This document shows positions 41,682-50,927 of a stretch of DNA of 64,000 nt, piece by piece. Positions within the stretch are counted from its first letter, which is position 1; each line of letters opens with the position of its first letter. Source of the stretch: Komagataeibacter nataicola (GTDB lineage Bacteria > Pseudomonadota > Alphaproteobacteria > Acetobacterales > Acetobacteraceae); NCBI RefSeq assembly GCF_003207795.1, contig NZ_NIRT01000001.1, positions 227,386 through 291,385 of the forward strand. Direction: 5' to 3'. The notes beneath the pieces were generated by a model. The model did not search any database. It was given only the letters and a program-made list of their open reading frames with translations, and had not been told where the DNA came from. The translations under genes and the position numbers were made by a program.

Positions 41682-42202
41682 CCCGCAAAAGCAGACGCCT
41701 GTGGCTGGTGGTGGCGTGCATGATCGGGCTGGGTTCGGCCGCGGCCCTCACGCTCAATGCCTTTTCCTCCAATATCGTGTTCTTCATGGCGCCCTCGCAG
41801 GTGCACAGCAAGCCGCCACCGGCTGACCGCACAATCCGCCTGGGGGGCATGGTGGTGGCGGGCAGCGTGCACCAGGAGAAGGTGAAGGACGCCCCGGTCG
41901 CCATTTTTGACGTAACCGACGGGCAGGCCGCCGTGACCGTGCGCTACGAGGGCATCCTGCCCGACCTGTTCCGCGAGGGGCAGAGCGTCGTGGCCGTGGG
42001 TACGGTCAACCCCGATGGCACCTTCCGCGCCAGCGAGGTGCTGGCCAAGCATGACGAGACCTACATGCCCAAGGAAGTGGCCGAGGAACTGCGCCGTAGC
42101 GGCAAGTGGGACCCCCGCTTTGGCAAGGCCCCCGACGCCGCGAGCTGGAACACCATGACCGCCGCCGACGCGCCGAAAAAACCGGCCACCCAGACGCCCT
42201 AA
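41678..42202 (+). CDS. ccmE: Cytochrome c-type biogenesis heme chaperone CcmE
   Basis: CcmE carries heme in the periplasm via a covalent histidine bond. The 174-residue product has an N-terminal membrane anchor (LWLVVACMIGLGSAAALTL), an OB-fold and the heme-binding motif AKHDETYMPKEV with His125. The family consensus is HDENYMP, so one residue differs (Thr for Asn), which is not expected to prevent function. It is coupled to ccmD by an ATGA overlap and is followed by ccmF after 19 bases. Confidence 0.96.
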   Translation: MTRKSRRLWLVVACMIGLGSAAALTLNAFSSNIVFFMAPSQVHSKPPPADRTIRLGGMVVAGSVHQEKVKDAPVAIFDVTDGQAAVTVRYEGILPDLFREGQSVVAVGTVNPDGTFRASEVLAKHDETYMPKEVAEELRRSGKWDPRFGKAPDAASWNTMTAADAPKKPATQTP

Positions 42203-42221
42203 CGGAAACTGACATCCGACA

Positions 42222-44201
42222 ATGAACCCGGAACTTGGAAATTTTGCGCTGGCGCTGGCATGCTGCATGGCCGCCGGACAGGCCATCCTGCCCCTGATTG
42301 GCGCAAGCCGCCGCGATGCACGCCTGATGGCGCTGGCGCCTGCGCTGGCCGTGGGGCAGATGATCGCGCTCATCACCTCATTCGCCTGCCTGATTCATGC
42401 CGCCATCACCAATGACTTTTCGGTGCAGAACGTGGCGGCAAACAGTGCGGTCAGCAAGCCGCTGCTGTACAAGATCACCGGCGTTTGGGGCAACCATGAG
42501 GGCTCGGTGCTGCTGTGGGCGATGATCCTGTCCATCTGCGGCGGTGCGGTGGCGCTGTTTGGCCGCAACCTGCCCTCCGCGCTGCAGGCGCGCGTGATTG
42601 CGGTGCTCGGCGGGGTTGCGGCAGGCTTCGAGCTGTTCTGCCTCACCACATCCAACCCGTTTGCCCGCGTGTGGCCCGCGCCGATGGATGGGCAGGGCAT
42701 GAACCCCCTGCTCCAGGACCCTGGCCTCGCCTTCCATCCGCCCATTCTCTATACCGGTTATGTCGGCTTTGCCGTGCCCTTCGCCTTTGCCATCGCCGCC
42801 CTGATCGAGGGCCGGGTGGATGCCGCCTGGGGCCGCTGGGTGCGCCCGTGGGCCGTGGCGGCATGGTGCTTCCTGACCTGTGGCATCGCCATGGGGTCAT
42901 GGTGGTCGTATTACGTGCTGGGCTGGGGCGGCTACTGGTTCTGGGACCCGGTGGAAAACGCCTCGCTCATTCCGTGGCTGACGGGCACGGCGCTGGTGCA
43001 TTCGGCCATCGTGGTGGAAAAACGCGAGGCGCTGAAGATCTGGACCGTGCTGCTGGCCATCGGCACGTTTTCGTTCTCGCTTTCGGGCACGTTCCTCGTG
43101 CGCTCGGGCATTCTCAACTCGGTGCATGCCTTTGCCAATGACCCCGCGCGTGGCGTGTTCATCCTTGGCCTGCTGGCACTTGTCATTGGCGGCTCGCTGC
43201 TGCTGTTCGCCATCCGCGCCCCGCAGCTGACCACGGGCGGGCTGTTTGCCCCCATCTCGCGCGAGGGGCTGCTGGTGCTCAACAACATCCTGCTGTGCTC
43301 GATCTGCGCCGTGGTGCTGACGGGCACGATGTACCCGCCCTTCATGTCGCTGCTGTTCGGCAAGACCATTTCGGTCGGCAAGCCGTTCTTTGATGCCACC
43401 ACCATTCCGCTGGCCATTCCGCTCATGGTGTTCATGGGGTTCGGCCCCATGATGCCGTGGAAGCGCGCGCAGATGTGGCCGGTGCTGCGCCGCCTGTGGT
43501 GGGCCGCCTGCGTGACCGGCGTGGCGCTTGTTATCGCCACCTTCCAGATGCGCGACATCCTGCCGGTGCTGGCCACCGCCACCGCCGTGTGGGTGATCTG
43601 CTCGAGTGTTGCTGACATTGCCGAGCGCCTGCGCCTGTTCCGCCAGCCGTTACGCCAGAGCTGGCAGCGCGCGCGCAGCCTGCCACGCGCGGTGTTTGGC
43701 GCAGCCATTGCGCATGCGGGCGTGGGCATTGTGGTGCTGGGCATTGCCGGCATGTCGCAGGCCGCACACCGCATTGTCGAGGTGCATGTGGGCCAGAGCG
43801 AGATGCTGGCGGGCGATAGCTGGACCCTGACCGACGTGAAGCCTGCCGAGGGCCCGAACTACACCGCGCTGGTGGCCACGATTGAAGTGCGCCACAATGG
43901 CAGGCTGGTCACCACGCTGCACCCCTCCAAGCGCACGTTTGCCAGCCAGCACCAGACCACGACCGAAGTTGCGATCCATACCAACCTCATGGCCGACATC
44001 TATGGCGTGCTGGGCGACAGGCATGGCGATGACGCCAACCCGACCTACGTGCTGCGCCTGCACTACAACCCGCTGGCGCCGTGGATGTGGCTGGGCGGGC
44101 TGATCATGGCCTTTGGCGGGGCGCTCTCCCTGTCCGACCGGCGGGTGCGCGTGGGCGCGCCCCGACGGGCCAAAACCGTTGATGTGGTGGTGGTGCAATG
44201 A
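42222..44201 (+). CDS. ccmF: Cytochrome c heme lyase subunit CcmF
   Basis: CcmF, 659 residues, is the large membrane component of the heme ligation complex. The WWD-type signature WWSYYVLGWGGYWFWDPVEN is present, and the GVWGNHEGSVLLWAMI segment is typical. About 13-15 transmembrane helices are expected. The C-terminal periplasmic loop contains the TEVAIHTNLMADIYGVLGD motif of the family. The stop overlaps the ccmG start as ATGA. It is full length with no disruptions. Confidence 0.97.
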   Translation: MNPELGNFALALACCMAAGQAILPLIGASRRDARLMALAPALAVGQMIALITSFACLIHAAITNDFSVQNVAANSAVSKPLLYKITGVWGNHEGSVLLWAMILSICGGAVALFGRNLPSALQARVIAVLGGVAAGFELFCLTTSNPFARVWPAPMDGQGMNPLLQDPGLAFHPPILYTGYVGFAVPFAFAIAALIEGRVDAAWGRWVRPWAVAAWCFLTCGIAMGSWWSYYVLGWGGYWFWDPVENASLIPWLTGTALVHSAIVVEKREALKIWTVLLAIGTFSFSLSGTFLVRSGILNSVHAFANDPARGVFILGLLALVIGGSLLLFAIRAPQLTTGGLFAPISREGLLVLNNILLCSICAVVLTGTMYPPFMSLLFGKTISVGKPFFDATTIPLAIPLMVFMGFGPMMPWKRAQMWPVLRRLWWAACVTGVALVIATFQMRDILPVLATATAVWVICSSVADIAERLRLFRQPLRQSWQRARSLPRAVFGAAIAHAGVGIVVLGIAGMSQAAHRIVEVHVGQSEMLAGDSWTLTDVKPAEGPNYTALVATIEVRHNGRLVTTLHPSKRTFASQHQTTTEVAIHTNLMADIYGVLGDRHGDDANPTYVLRLHYNPLAPWMWLGGLIMAFGGALSLSDRRVRVGAPRRAKTVDVVVVQ

Positions 44202-44770
44202 GCGGGCAGCCTTCTTCCCCCACGCGCCGCCGCCTGCTCATGGCGGCCCCGCTGATTGTGGCGGGCGGAGTTGGCGTAGGCTTCTGGCGCATGCTCTCGG
44301 GCATGACCAAAGGCTCGTTCGACCCGCATGACATCCATGCCCCCGCGCTCAACCGTCCCGTGCCCGATTTCGCGCTGCCTGATCAGGCGCCGGGCACCGG
44401 TTTCTCGGCCACCGATCTGCGGGGGCTGAAAGCACCGGTGCTGGTGAACTATTTCGCCTCGTGGTGCATTCCCTGCGTGGCCGAAATGCCGGTACTCAAC
44501 GCTTTGAAGGACAGGCTGCCGATCTGGGGCATTGCGTATAAGGACAAGCCCGAGCACGCGCTTGGCTTCGTGCAGCGCGCGGGCAACCCCTATGCCCGCA
44601 TCGCGGCTGATCATGACGGGCTGGCCGCGATTGACTGGGGCGTGTCCGGCGTGCCGGAAACCTTCCTGATCGGGCCGGGCGGGATCATCCGCTGGCACAC
44701 CGCCTCCCCCATTACCGAGGCCATGATTACCAACACCATCATGCCGCTGGCGGACAGCCTTAAGCCATGA
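44198..44770 (+). CDS. ccmG: Thiol:disulfide interchange protein CcmG/DsbE
   Basis: A membrane-anchored periplasmic thioredoxin of 190 residues that keeps apocytochrome c cysteines reduced. The N terminus (SPTRRRLLMAAPLIVAGGVG) is a twin-arginine-looking but probably Sec-type anchor. The redox motif is WCIPC with Cys90 and Cys93, in the NYFASWCIPCVAEMPVL context. The GVPETFLIGPGG segment contains the cis-proline region. It overlaps ccmF by 4 bases (ATGA) and ccmH by 4 bases. Confidence 0.95.
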   Translation: MSGQPSSPTRRRLLMAAPLIVAGGVGVGFWRMLSGMTKGSFDPHDIHAPALNRPVPDFALPDQAPGTGFSATDLRGLKAPVLVNYFASWCIPCVAEMPVLNALKDRLPIWGIAYKDKPEHALGFVQRAGNPYARIAADHDGLAAIDWGVSGVPETFLIGPGGIIRWHTASPITEAMITNTIMPLADSLKP

Positions 44771-45246
44771 ACACACATCCCCTACGCCGTGGTGGCCTGA
44801 TTGCCCTGCTGGCCTGCCTTATCTTCGCGCCACTGGTGGCGCTGGCGGTGGATGACCCATCGGAAATGCTGCCCGATCCGGCGCAGGAGCAGCGCGCCGA
44901 GGCCATTGGCGCGCAGTTGCGCTGCCTTGTGTGCCAGAACGAATCGATCGAGGACAGCAGCGCCGATCTCGCCCGCGACCTGCGCCATGTGGTGCGCGAG
45001 CATGTGGCCAAGGGCGAGAGCAACCAGCAGATCATGGACTGGATGGTCAACCGCTACGGCAATTTCATCCGGCTCAAGCCGCCCTTCACCATCGGCACGC
45101 TGCTTTTGTGGGTCATGCCGCTGCTCGCACTGTGCATTGGCATCGGCATTGCGTGGTGGACCTTCCGCAGGCCACGCGCGCCCACGCCGCCGCCACTTTC
45201 GGATGAAGAACGCCGCCGCCTGTCCGACCTGACCGAAACACGCTGA
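44767..45246 (+). CDS. ccmH: Cytochrome c-type biogenesis protein CcmH
   Basis: A 159-residue CcmH with signal peptide (LIALLACLIFAPLVALA) and the redox motif LRCLVCQN (Cys53, Cys56). A C-terminal transmembrane helix follows (TLLLWVMPLLALCIGIGIAW). It is thought to reduce apocytochrome c with CcmG. Its length matches the short form of CcmH, with the TPR part encoded separately by the next gene, ccmI. Confidence 0.95.
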   Translation: MNTHPLRRGGLIALLACLIFAPLVALAVDDPSEMLPDPAQEQRAEAIGAQLRCLVCQNESIEDSSADLARDLRHVVREHVAKGESNQQIMDWMVNRYGNFIRLKPPFTIGTLLLWVMPLLALCIGIGIAWWTFRRPRAPTPPPLSDEERRRLSDLTETR

Positions 45247-45253
45247 GATTGAT

Positions 45254-45976
45254 ATGATCTGGATTGGTATCTGCCTGCTTGGCGTGATCGCGCTTGTGCC
45301 CGCACTCCTGTCGTTCCGCCGCACCACGCTGCTGCGTGACGAGCGCGAGAGCGCACTGGTGCTGCATCAGGCCCAGTTGGCCGAACTCGAGCGCGATCTG
45401 GCCGAAGGCATGATCGCGCCCACCGAGCATGATAGCGCGCGGCTGGAAATCCAGCGCCGCGTGCTCGGGGCCGACATGCTGCCTGCCTTCATTGCCAGCA
45501 AGGGCGCTTCGACCGGAGCGATTGCAGCCGCCCTCGTGGGGCTGCCGGTTGCGGCCATTGCGCTTTACATGACCGTGGGCCATCCCGGCCTGCCCGCCCA
45601 GCCGCTGGCCCCGCGCCTTGTGGCCATGCACAACGCGGATCACCGCAACGACGCGCTGATCGACCGCCTGCGCGACCAGCTCAGGCAGATCCCGCCCGGT
45701 GATCCGAGCCTGTTCCAGGGTTACGTGCTGCTTGGCCAGGCCGAGGCCGGGCGCGATCATTACGCCGCCGCAGCCCAGGCCTGGCGCAGCGCCATCGAGC
45801 AGCGTTTCGACCCCGAGGTAGCCGCACGGGCCGCGGAAGCGCAGATGATGGCCGATGATGGCCATATCTCGCCCGAGACAGCAGACCTGTACCGCCGTGC
45901 ACTCGATGCGGCACCGGCAGATGCGCCATGGCGCATGACCGTGCAGCAGCGCATTGCCCAGTCGGAACATCAGTAA
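45254..45976 (+). CDS. ccmI: Cytochrome c-type biogenesis protein CcmI
   Basis: A 240-residue CcmI, which binds apocytochrome c and presents it to the CcmF-H complex. The N-terminal helix (MIWIGICLLGVIALVPALLS) and a second helix around residues 85-105 bracket a cytoplasmic loop with heptad-like leucines. A TPR-like periplasmic region follows (GYVLLGQAEAGRDHYAAAAQ). It is shorter than some homologues. It closes the operon, 7 bases after ccmH. Confidence 0.9.
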   Translation: MIWIGICLLGVIALVPALLSFRRTTLLRDERESALVLHQAQLAELERDLAEGMIAPTEHDSARLEIQRRVLGADMLPAFIASKGASTGAIAAALVGLPVAAIALYMTVGHPGLPAQPLAPRLVAMHNADHRNDALIDRLRDQLRQIPPGDPSLFQGYVLLGQAEAGRDHYAAAAQAWRSAIEQRFDPEVAARAAEAQMMADDGHISPETADLYRRALDAAPADAPWRMTVQQRIAQSEHQ

Positions 45977-46061
45977 CCGGAACATCAATAACGCGCTACC
46001 GTGGCCTGATGCAGTCTTTTGCACTTGCCAGCCTGCCCGTACCGGGCGGAAACTGGCGGGC

Positions 46062-46241
46062 ATGAGCAAGGACAAATCCCCCATACCCGCCCCTGTGGCT
46101 GATAGCGCGCAGGATGAAGCGGCCAAGGAAGCCGCATTGCTGAAACAGCCCGCCGAGGCCGATGAAGTGGGCGGCCCCAAGGGGCCCGAACCCACCCGCT
46201 ACGGCGACTGGACGGTCAAGGGACGCTGCGTGGATTTCTGA
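46062..46241 (+). CDS. SDHAF4-like (DUF1674) protein
   Basis: A 59-residue protein, MSKDKSPIPAPVADSAQDEA at the start, ending with GPEPTRYGDWTVKGRCVDF. That C terminus is the hallmark of the DUF1674/SDHAF4 family, whose eukaryotic members help assemble flavinylated succinate dehydrogenase. The N-terminal part is charged and likely disordered. It follows ccmI by 85 bases, so it may be transcribed with or after the ccm operon. No sdh genes are in the window. Confidence 0.85.
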   Translation: MSKDKSPIPAPVADSAQDEAAKEAALLKQPAEADEVGGPKGPEPTRYGDWTVKGRCVDF

Positions 46242-46280
46242 TCCCGCTACCCATTTCCTTAAGAAATAACAGAAGTTTTT

Positions 46281-46340
46281 GGGTGCCGCCTTTTTGAAAA
46301 AAGGCGGCGTCTTTCGAAGCTTTTTGAAAAAAGCTTCACC
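46281..46340. repeat. Two-hairpin palindromic repeat, copy 2 (inverted)
   Basis: This is the reverse-oriented counterpart of the repeat at 38742-38801. A GCCGCC/GGCGGC hairpin with T/A runs (46285-46308) is followed by a GAAGC/GCTTC hairpin (46316-46337). The segment 46316-46340, reverse-complemented, matches copy 1 exactly over 25 bases; the second hairpin and linkers differ at a few positions. It lies between the convergent SDHAF4-like and membrane-protein genes and probably terminates both. Confidence 0.8.
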
Positions 46341-46352
46341 AAGACCTTCTAC

Positions 46353-46871
46353 TCAGAGTTCATTGGGCAGCGGGCCACGTCCGAAGGATGTCTGCCGCGC
46401 GCGGTGCCCCGGCGGTGGCACGTTACACGAGATCAGGTAGATCCCGGCCACGAACACAAGCTGCGAGAGCGAATTGAACCACAGCGCGAGTTCATACACC
46501 GCATCCGCCGTCACGGCCTGATACAGCGCATAGGCCGCAAACGGAATGGAAATGGGCCGCATGCCCGCAAGCATGATGCGAAAGGGATTCTGGTAACCCG
46601 GCCGCACCATGGCCCGCATGCGGTGGATGCCGATATAGAAAATCACCTCGAAAAACCAGCCCAGCACATTGGTAATGAGGTTGTTGACCGTCATGCCATC
46701 AAGCACCAGCAGGGCGGAAATGGAGGCGGCAGAGAGCACGATCGAGCCGACCTGAAAGCTCATGCCCACGTCCATCGCCGTCAGGCGCTCGGGCAGCGCA
46801 TCGGCAACAGGCTGGAAAATCCGGTCCAGCAGCCAGGCGTCGAACTGATTGACGCGTTCACCAAATGACAT
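46353..46871 (-). CDS. Membrane protein of unknown function
   Basis: A 172-residue protein, MSFGERVNQFDAWLLDRIFQ at the start. Four hydrophobic segments are visible, at roughly residues 38-60, 65-82, 105-122 and 130-148, so a four-helix inner-membrane protein is likely. No known motif was recognised. It is transcribed after the beta-lactamase-fold hydrolase gene, 24 bases away on the same strand, and ends at the palindromic repeat. Confidence 0.7.
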   Translation of the reverse strand: MSFGERVNQFDAWLLDRIFQPVADALPERLTAMDVGMSFQVGSIVLSAASISALLVLDGMTVNNLITNVLGWFFEVIFYIGIHRMRAMVRPGYQNPFRIMLAGMRPISIPFAAYALYQAVTADAVYELALWFNSLSQLVFVAGIYLISCNVPPPGHRARQTSFGRGPLPNEL

Positions 46872-46895
46872 GACAGTTCCCAGCCTTCTCTCTCA

Positions 46896-48065
46896 TCATG
46901 CGCAGGCGGCGGCCACGACCGCATCGGGGTAGCTGCCCGCCATGCCCGCCAGCGCGGTGTTGCTGAGCATGACAATGCTCATGCCCCGCGCCCGGTCCAC
47001 CACCCATTGATGCCCGTACACGCCCCCCCATGTAAAACTCCCCGCGCTGAGCGGCGTGCGCGCGGCGGTTGAGTCGGTTATGACCGCCCCGCCATAACCG
47101 AAACCACGCCCACGCATGAGCGGTCCCATCTCGATCGCACCCGTGGCATTGCGCCCGAACAGCATGGCCGATGCGGGCGAGAGGAGCCCCTCGCCACCGA
47201 GCCGCACCGCCTCGAGAAATGCAAGGAATTCCGGTGCATTCCCCACCATGCCCGCCCCGCCTGAGGGATAGGAGGCGGGGTTATGGATCCGGTCGGGCGC
47301 AAAACGGATGGCCCCTACCCCGCCACCGGGCAGCAGGCGGGGCAGCACGTATTCCGCCCCCATGCGGATGGGAGCAGGCCTGTTATCAGCATAGCAGGTG
47401 GCAAGCATGCCGGACGCGGGCGGGGTGAAGCCAGTCTGTTCCCAGCCCAGCGGGCTGCCCACATGGTGGTGCAGCGCCTCGGGCAGCGTGCACCCGGCCA
47501 CGGATTGGATCACGCCACCCATCACGTCCAGCCCCAGCGAATAGGCCCATCCTTGCCCCGGCGCGAAGATGAGGCGCGTTGTGGCCAGCCGCGCCAGATT
47601 ATCGGCCAGCGAAAACCCCGGCTCGGCAATGCCATCCGACACGCCCGCGCGGGTATAGGGGTTATTATCCTGCGGGAAGGAAAAGCCATATGTCAGCCCG
47701 CTGGTATGGGTGAGCAACTGGTGCGACGTGATCTGACAGGGGCTGCCATCAGGCAGGGCGGGACAGAAATCGGGCAGGTAGCGCGTGATCGGGGCATGAA
47801 GGTCAAGCCGTCCTTCCTCCGCCAGGGCCAGCGCCACGGCGGTGATGACCGGCTTGGTCAGCGAAGCGAAGCGAAAGGGGGTCTCGACCTGCATGGGGCG
47901 GCTGGTTTCGCGGTCGGCAAGACCCACGGCCTCGCGCACCACCACATCGCCATCAACGGCGATCAGCACCACCGCGCCGACCAGACGGCCTGCGGCCACA
48001 GCGCCTTCCATGACATCGCGCACCCGCCCGGACATGCGGGCCGTCTCCGGCTGGGTTATGGACAT
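46896..48065 (-). CDS. Serine hydrolase, beta-lactamase/EstB family
   Basis: A 389-residue class C beta-lactamase-fold protein. The nucleophile motif is S68-L-T-K71 in FRFASLTKPVITAV. The second motif is Y175-S-L in GWAYSLGLDVMGGV. A GHQWVVD stretch near the C terminus occupies the third motif position. No signal peptide is obvious (MSITQPETARMSGRVRDVME), so it is probably cytoplasmic, as in EstB-type esterases rather than true beta-lactamases. The substrate is unknown. It is divergent from the M16 protease gene. Confidence 0.88.
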   Translation of the reverse strand: MSITQPETARMSGRVRDVMEGAVAAGRLVGAVVLIAVDGDVVVREAVGLADRETSRPMQVETPFRFASLTKPVITAVALALAEEGRLDLHAPITRYLPDFCPALPDGSPCQITSHQLLTHTSGLTYGFSFPQDNNPYTRAGVSDGIAEPGFSLADNLARLATTRLIFAPGQGWAYSLGLDVMGGVIQSVAGCTLPEALHHHVGSPLGWEQTGFTPPASGMLATCYADNRPAPIRMGAEYVLPRLLPGGGVGAIRFAPDRIHNPASYPSGGAGMVGNAPEFLAFLEAVRLGGEGLLSPASAMLFGRNATGAIEMGPLMRGRGFGYGGAVITDSTAARTPLSAGSFTWGGVYGHQWVVDRARGMSIVMLSNTALAGMAGSYPDAVVAAACA

Positions 48066-48139
48066 GATCGTGTTCCTTCATGACTGGCAACGCAACACGC
48101 GAACTGGTCCCCGCCCGCAAAGCGGCGTAACCTTGTGCC

Positions 48140-50830
48140 ATGATAGCACGCCTGTTTTCCAAGACATTATGCCTCTCCCTCCTGTTATGCGGTAGCGCCC
48201 TTGCCACGCCACCGCAGGCGCGGGCCGCAACGCCCGCGCCCCAGCCCGACATGCCAGTGCAGGCCACGCTGCCCAACGGGCTGCGGGTCGTGATCGTGCC
48301 CGACCGGCTGGCCCCGGTTGTGAGCACCGAGATCAACTATCTGGTGGGTTCGGCCGCGGCACCGGCGGGGTTTCCCGGCACGGCGCATGCGCTTGAGCAC
48401 ATGATGTTCCGCGGGAGCGAGGGGCTGGACCGCGACCAGCTAGCCGCCATCGGGACGCGGCTGGGCGGAAACTACAATGCCGACACGACGGAAAACGTAA
48501 CGCAGTTCTTCTACACCGCCCCGGTGGAAAACCTGGACGTGCTGCTGCATATCGAAGCCCTGCGCATGAAGGGCCTGACGCTGGCCGCCGATGACTGGGC
48601 GCATGAACGCGGCGCGATCGAGCAGGAAGTCTCGCGCGATCTGTCAAGCCCCGGCTATGTGTATCTGGCGCGGCTGCAATCCATCCTGTTTGCTGGCACG
48701 CCCTATGAGCACGACGCGCTGGGTACCCGCCCGTCTTTTGACAAAACCGACACGGCCCTGCTGCGCCGGTTCTATCGTGACTGGTATGCACCCAACAACG
48801 CCATCCTCGTCATTGCCGGTGATGTTGACCCCGCCCGCGCCATGGCGCAGGTGCGCGCGGCCTTTGGCGCCATTCCCGCCCGCGCGCTGCCCGTGCGCCC
48901 GCAGGTCCAGCCCGGCCCGGTCCATGCCCAGACGCTGCATTTCCCTACCGATTACCCGGTGGGGCTGGTGGCCATCGCCAGCCGCATGCCCGGCCAGAAC
49001 AGCCATGACTATGCCGCCGCCCGCATTCTGGCCGATGTGCTGTGCAGCCAGCGCGGAGCGTTGTACGAACTCGTGCCACAGGGGCGCGCGCTGCTGTCGA
49101 GCTTCGATTTCGTGACCAAGGCGGATGCGGGCATCGGCATTGCCATTGCCGCCTTCCCCAAGGGCGGCGATGCGGCCCCCCTGCAGGCCCGCATGCAGGA
49201 TATCCTGAAAACCCTGCGTGAGAACGGCGTGCCCGCTGATCTGGTAGATGCCGCGAAACGCAAGGAACTGGCCCAGCTCGGCTTTGCCGCCAACAGCATT
49301 GCCGGCCTTGCGGAAAGCTGGTCGGAGGCACAGGCCATCATGGGCCTGCAATCCCCCGATGACGAAGCCACCGCCTTTGCTGCCGTGACCCCGGAGGATG
49401 TCAACCGCCTGGCCCGGCAGGTGCTTGACCCGCAGCAATCCATCACTGCCATCCTCACCCCGCGTGATGGCGGCCATCCGGTTGAAGGCAAGGGCTTTGG
49501 CGGCTCGGAATCCTTTGCCGCAGCACCCGATCACCCCGTCAGCCTGCCGCAATGGGCCAATGACAGCCTGATGGGTGTGACTGCCCCCACACCTTCTGTC
49601 CAGCCCGCCGCCTTCACGTTGCCGAACGGGCTGCGCCTGATCGTGCGCCCGGCCAATGTCAGCCACACGGTCAGCCTGTATGGCACCATCCGCCAGAATG
49701 AGGACATGCAGGAGCCACCGGGCAAGGAAGGCATTGCCGACATAACCGATGAGATGTTCCGCTACGGCAGCACCACGCATGACCGGATCGGGTTGCAGAA
49801 GGCGCTGGATGACATCGCCGCAACCGAAAGTGCGGGGTCCGATTTCAGCCTGAGCGTGCTGACACCCGACTTTGAGCGCGGGCTTGCCCTGCTGGCGGAA
49901 AATGAACTGCACCCCGCCCTGCCCGAGACCGCCTTTAAGGTGGTGCAGGCCAATGCGGCGGCCTCGCTGTCCGGGCTGCTGCATTCGCCTGATTATCTGT
50001 TTGGCCGCGCGATGCAGGCCGCCGTCTCGCCCAAGGGCGATCCGTCACTACGGCAGGCCGAGCCTGCAGGCATCATGAAGCTGGGGGTGGCGGACTGCCG
50101 TGCCTTCTATGCCGCGGCCTACCGGCCTGACCTGACCACCATCGTCATTACCGGCGACATAACGCCCGATGCCGCCTACAAGGCCATCGCCCACACCTTT
50201 GGCGCGTGGCGGGCCAGTGGCCCGACCCCCGTGGTCGACCTGCCGCCGCGCCCCGACAGCGGGGCCAGCGTGACCCGCGTGCCCGACCCGTCAAGCACGC
50301 AGGCCACGGTTTCCCTGCCCGAAAGCCTTGGGCTGACCGCAACCAACCCGGAGCATTTCGCGCTCAATCTGGGCAACGAAATCCTTGGCTCGGGCTTTTC
50401 CTCCCGCCTGTATCGCGACCTGCGGGTGCGCACCGGCTATGTCTATACCGTGCGCAGCCACCTGACATGGAAGCGCCAGCGCGCCGCCTACAGCATCTCG
50501 TTCGGTGCTGATCCGCAGAAGGTGGACGCCGCGCGGCGCGCGGCGATACAGGACATCATCGCCATGCAGACCCAGCCCGTCAGCGCGGATGAACTGGCCG
50601 TGGCACGCGCGGGCATGCTGCGTGGACTGGCGCTGCAGTCAGCCAGTCTCGACACCATTGCGGCGGCATACCTGCATTTCAGTGACCTTGGCCTGCCGCT
50701 CAACCAGAACGATATCGCAGCCCGGGCCTATTACACCATGGATGCCGAGACGATCCGCGATGCCTTCCGCAAGTGGATCCGACCCGATGATCTGGCTGAA
50801 ATCATCAAAGGCCCCTCCGCAACACGGTAA
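48140..50830 (+). CDS. M16 family zinc protease, two-domain
   Basis: An 896-residue pitrilysin-type metalloprotease with a signal peptide ending near ARA (residue 29). The zinc motif HALEH (residues 83-87) is the inverted HxxEH form, and a downstream ERGAIEQEV supplies the third ligand. A second M16-like half, without HxxEH, starts near residue 485. Such periplasmic proteins are found singly or as PQQ-biosynthesis PqqF/PqqL-like enzymes; no PQQ genes are nearby, so the role is unknown. A strong bidirectional terminator follows. Confidence 0.92.
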   Translation: MIARLFSKTLCLSLLLCGSALATPPQARAATPAPQPDMPVQATLPNGLRVVIVPDRLAPVVSTEINYLVGSAAAPAGFPGTAHALEHMMFRGSEGLDRDQLAAIGTRLGGNYNADTTENVTQFFYTAPVENLDVLLHIEALRMKGLTLAADDWAHERGAIEQEVSRDLSSPGYVYLARLQSILFAGTPYEHDALGTRPSFDKTDTALLRRFYRDWYAPNNAILVIAGDVDPARAMAQVRAAFGAIPARALPVRPQVQPGPVHAQTLHFPTDYPVGLVAIASRMPGQNSHDYAAARILADVLCSQRGALYELVPQGRALLSSFDFVTKADAGIGIAIAAFPKGGDAAPLQARMQDILKTLRENGVPADLVDAAKRKELAQLGFAANSIAGLAESWSEAQAIMGLQSPDDEATAFAAVTPEDVNRLARQVLDPQQSITAILTPRDGGHPVEGKGFGGSESFAAAPDHPVSLPQWANDSLMGVTAPTPSVQPAAFTLPNGLRLIVRPANVSHTVSLYGTIRQNEDMQEPPGKEGIADITDEMFRYGSTTHDRIGLQKALDDIAATESAGSDFSLSVLTPDFERGLALLAENELHPALPETAFKVVQANAAASLSGLLHSPDYLFGRAMQAAVSPKGDPSLRQAEPAGIMKLGVADCRAFYAAAYRPDLTTIVITGDITPDAAYKAIAHTFGAWRASGPTPVVDLPPRPDSGASVTRVPDPSSTQATVSLPESLGLTATNPEHFALNLGNEILGSGFSSRLYRDLRVRTGYVYTVRSHLTWKRQRAAYSISFGADPQKVDAARRAAIQDIIAMQTQPVSADELAVARAGMLRGLALQSASLDTIAAAYLHFSDLGLPLNQNDIAARAYYTMDAETIRDAFRKWIRPDDLAEIIKGPSATR

Positions 50831-50843
50831 AAGCGGGAGATAA

Positions 50844-50877
50844 AAAAAGGGCGGTGCATTTCTGCACCGCCCTTTTT
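50844..50877. terminator. Bidirectional terminator between M16 protease and rpsA
   Basis: A perfect 15-base stem (50844-50858 and 50863-50877) with a 4-base loop. The core is GGGCGGTGCA, flanked by an A run on one side and a T run on the other. It therefore works as an intrinsic terminator in both directions. It serves the convergent protease and rpsA genes. Confidence 0.9.
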
Positions 50878-50927
50878 CATGCCCGGCTCCAGCCCACGCA
50901 TGCGCGGGCCGGAGCCTGTGGCAGGGA

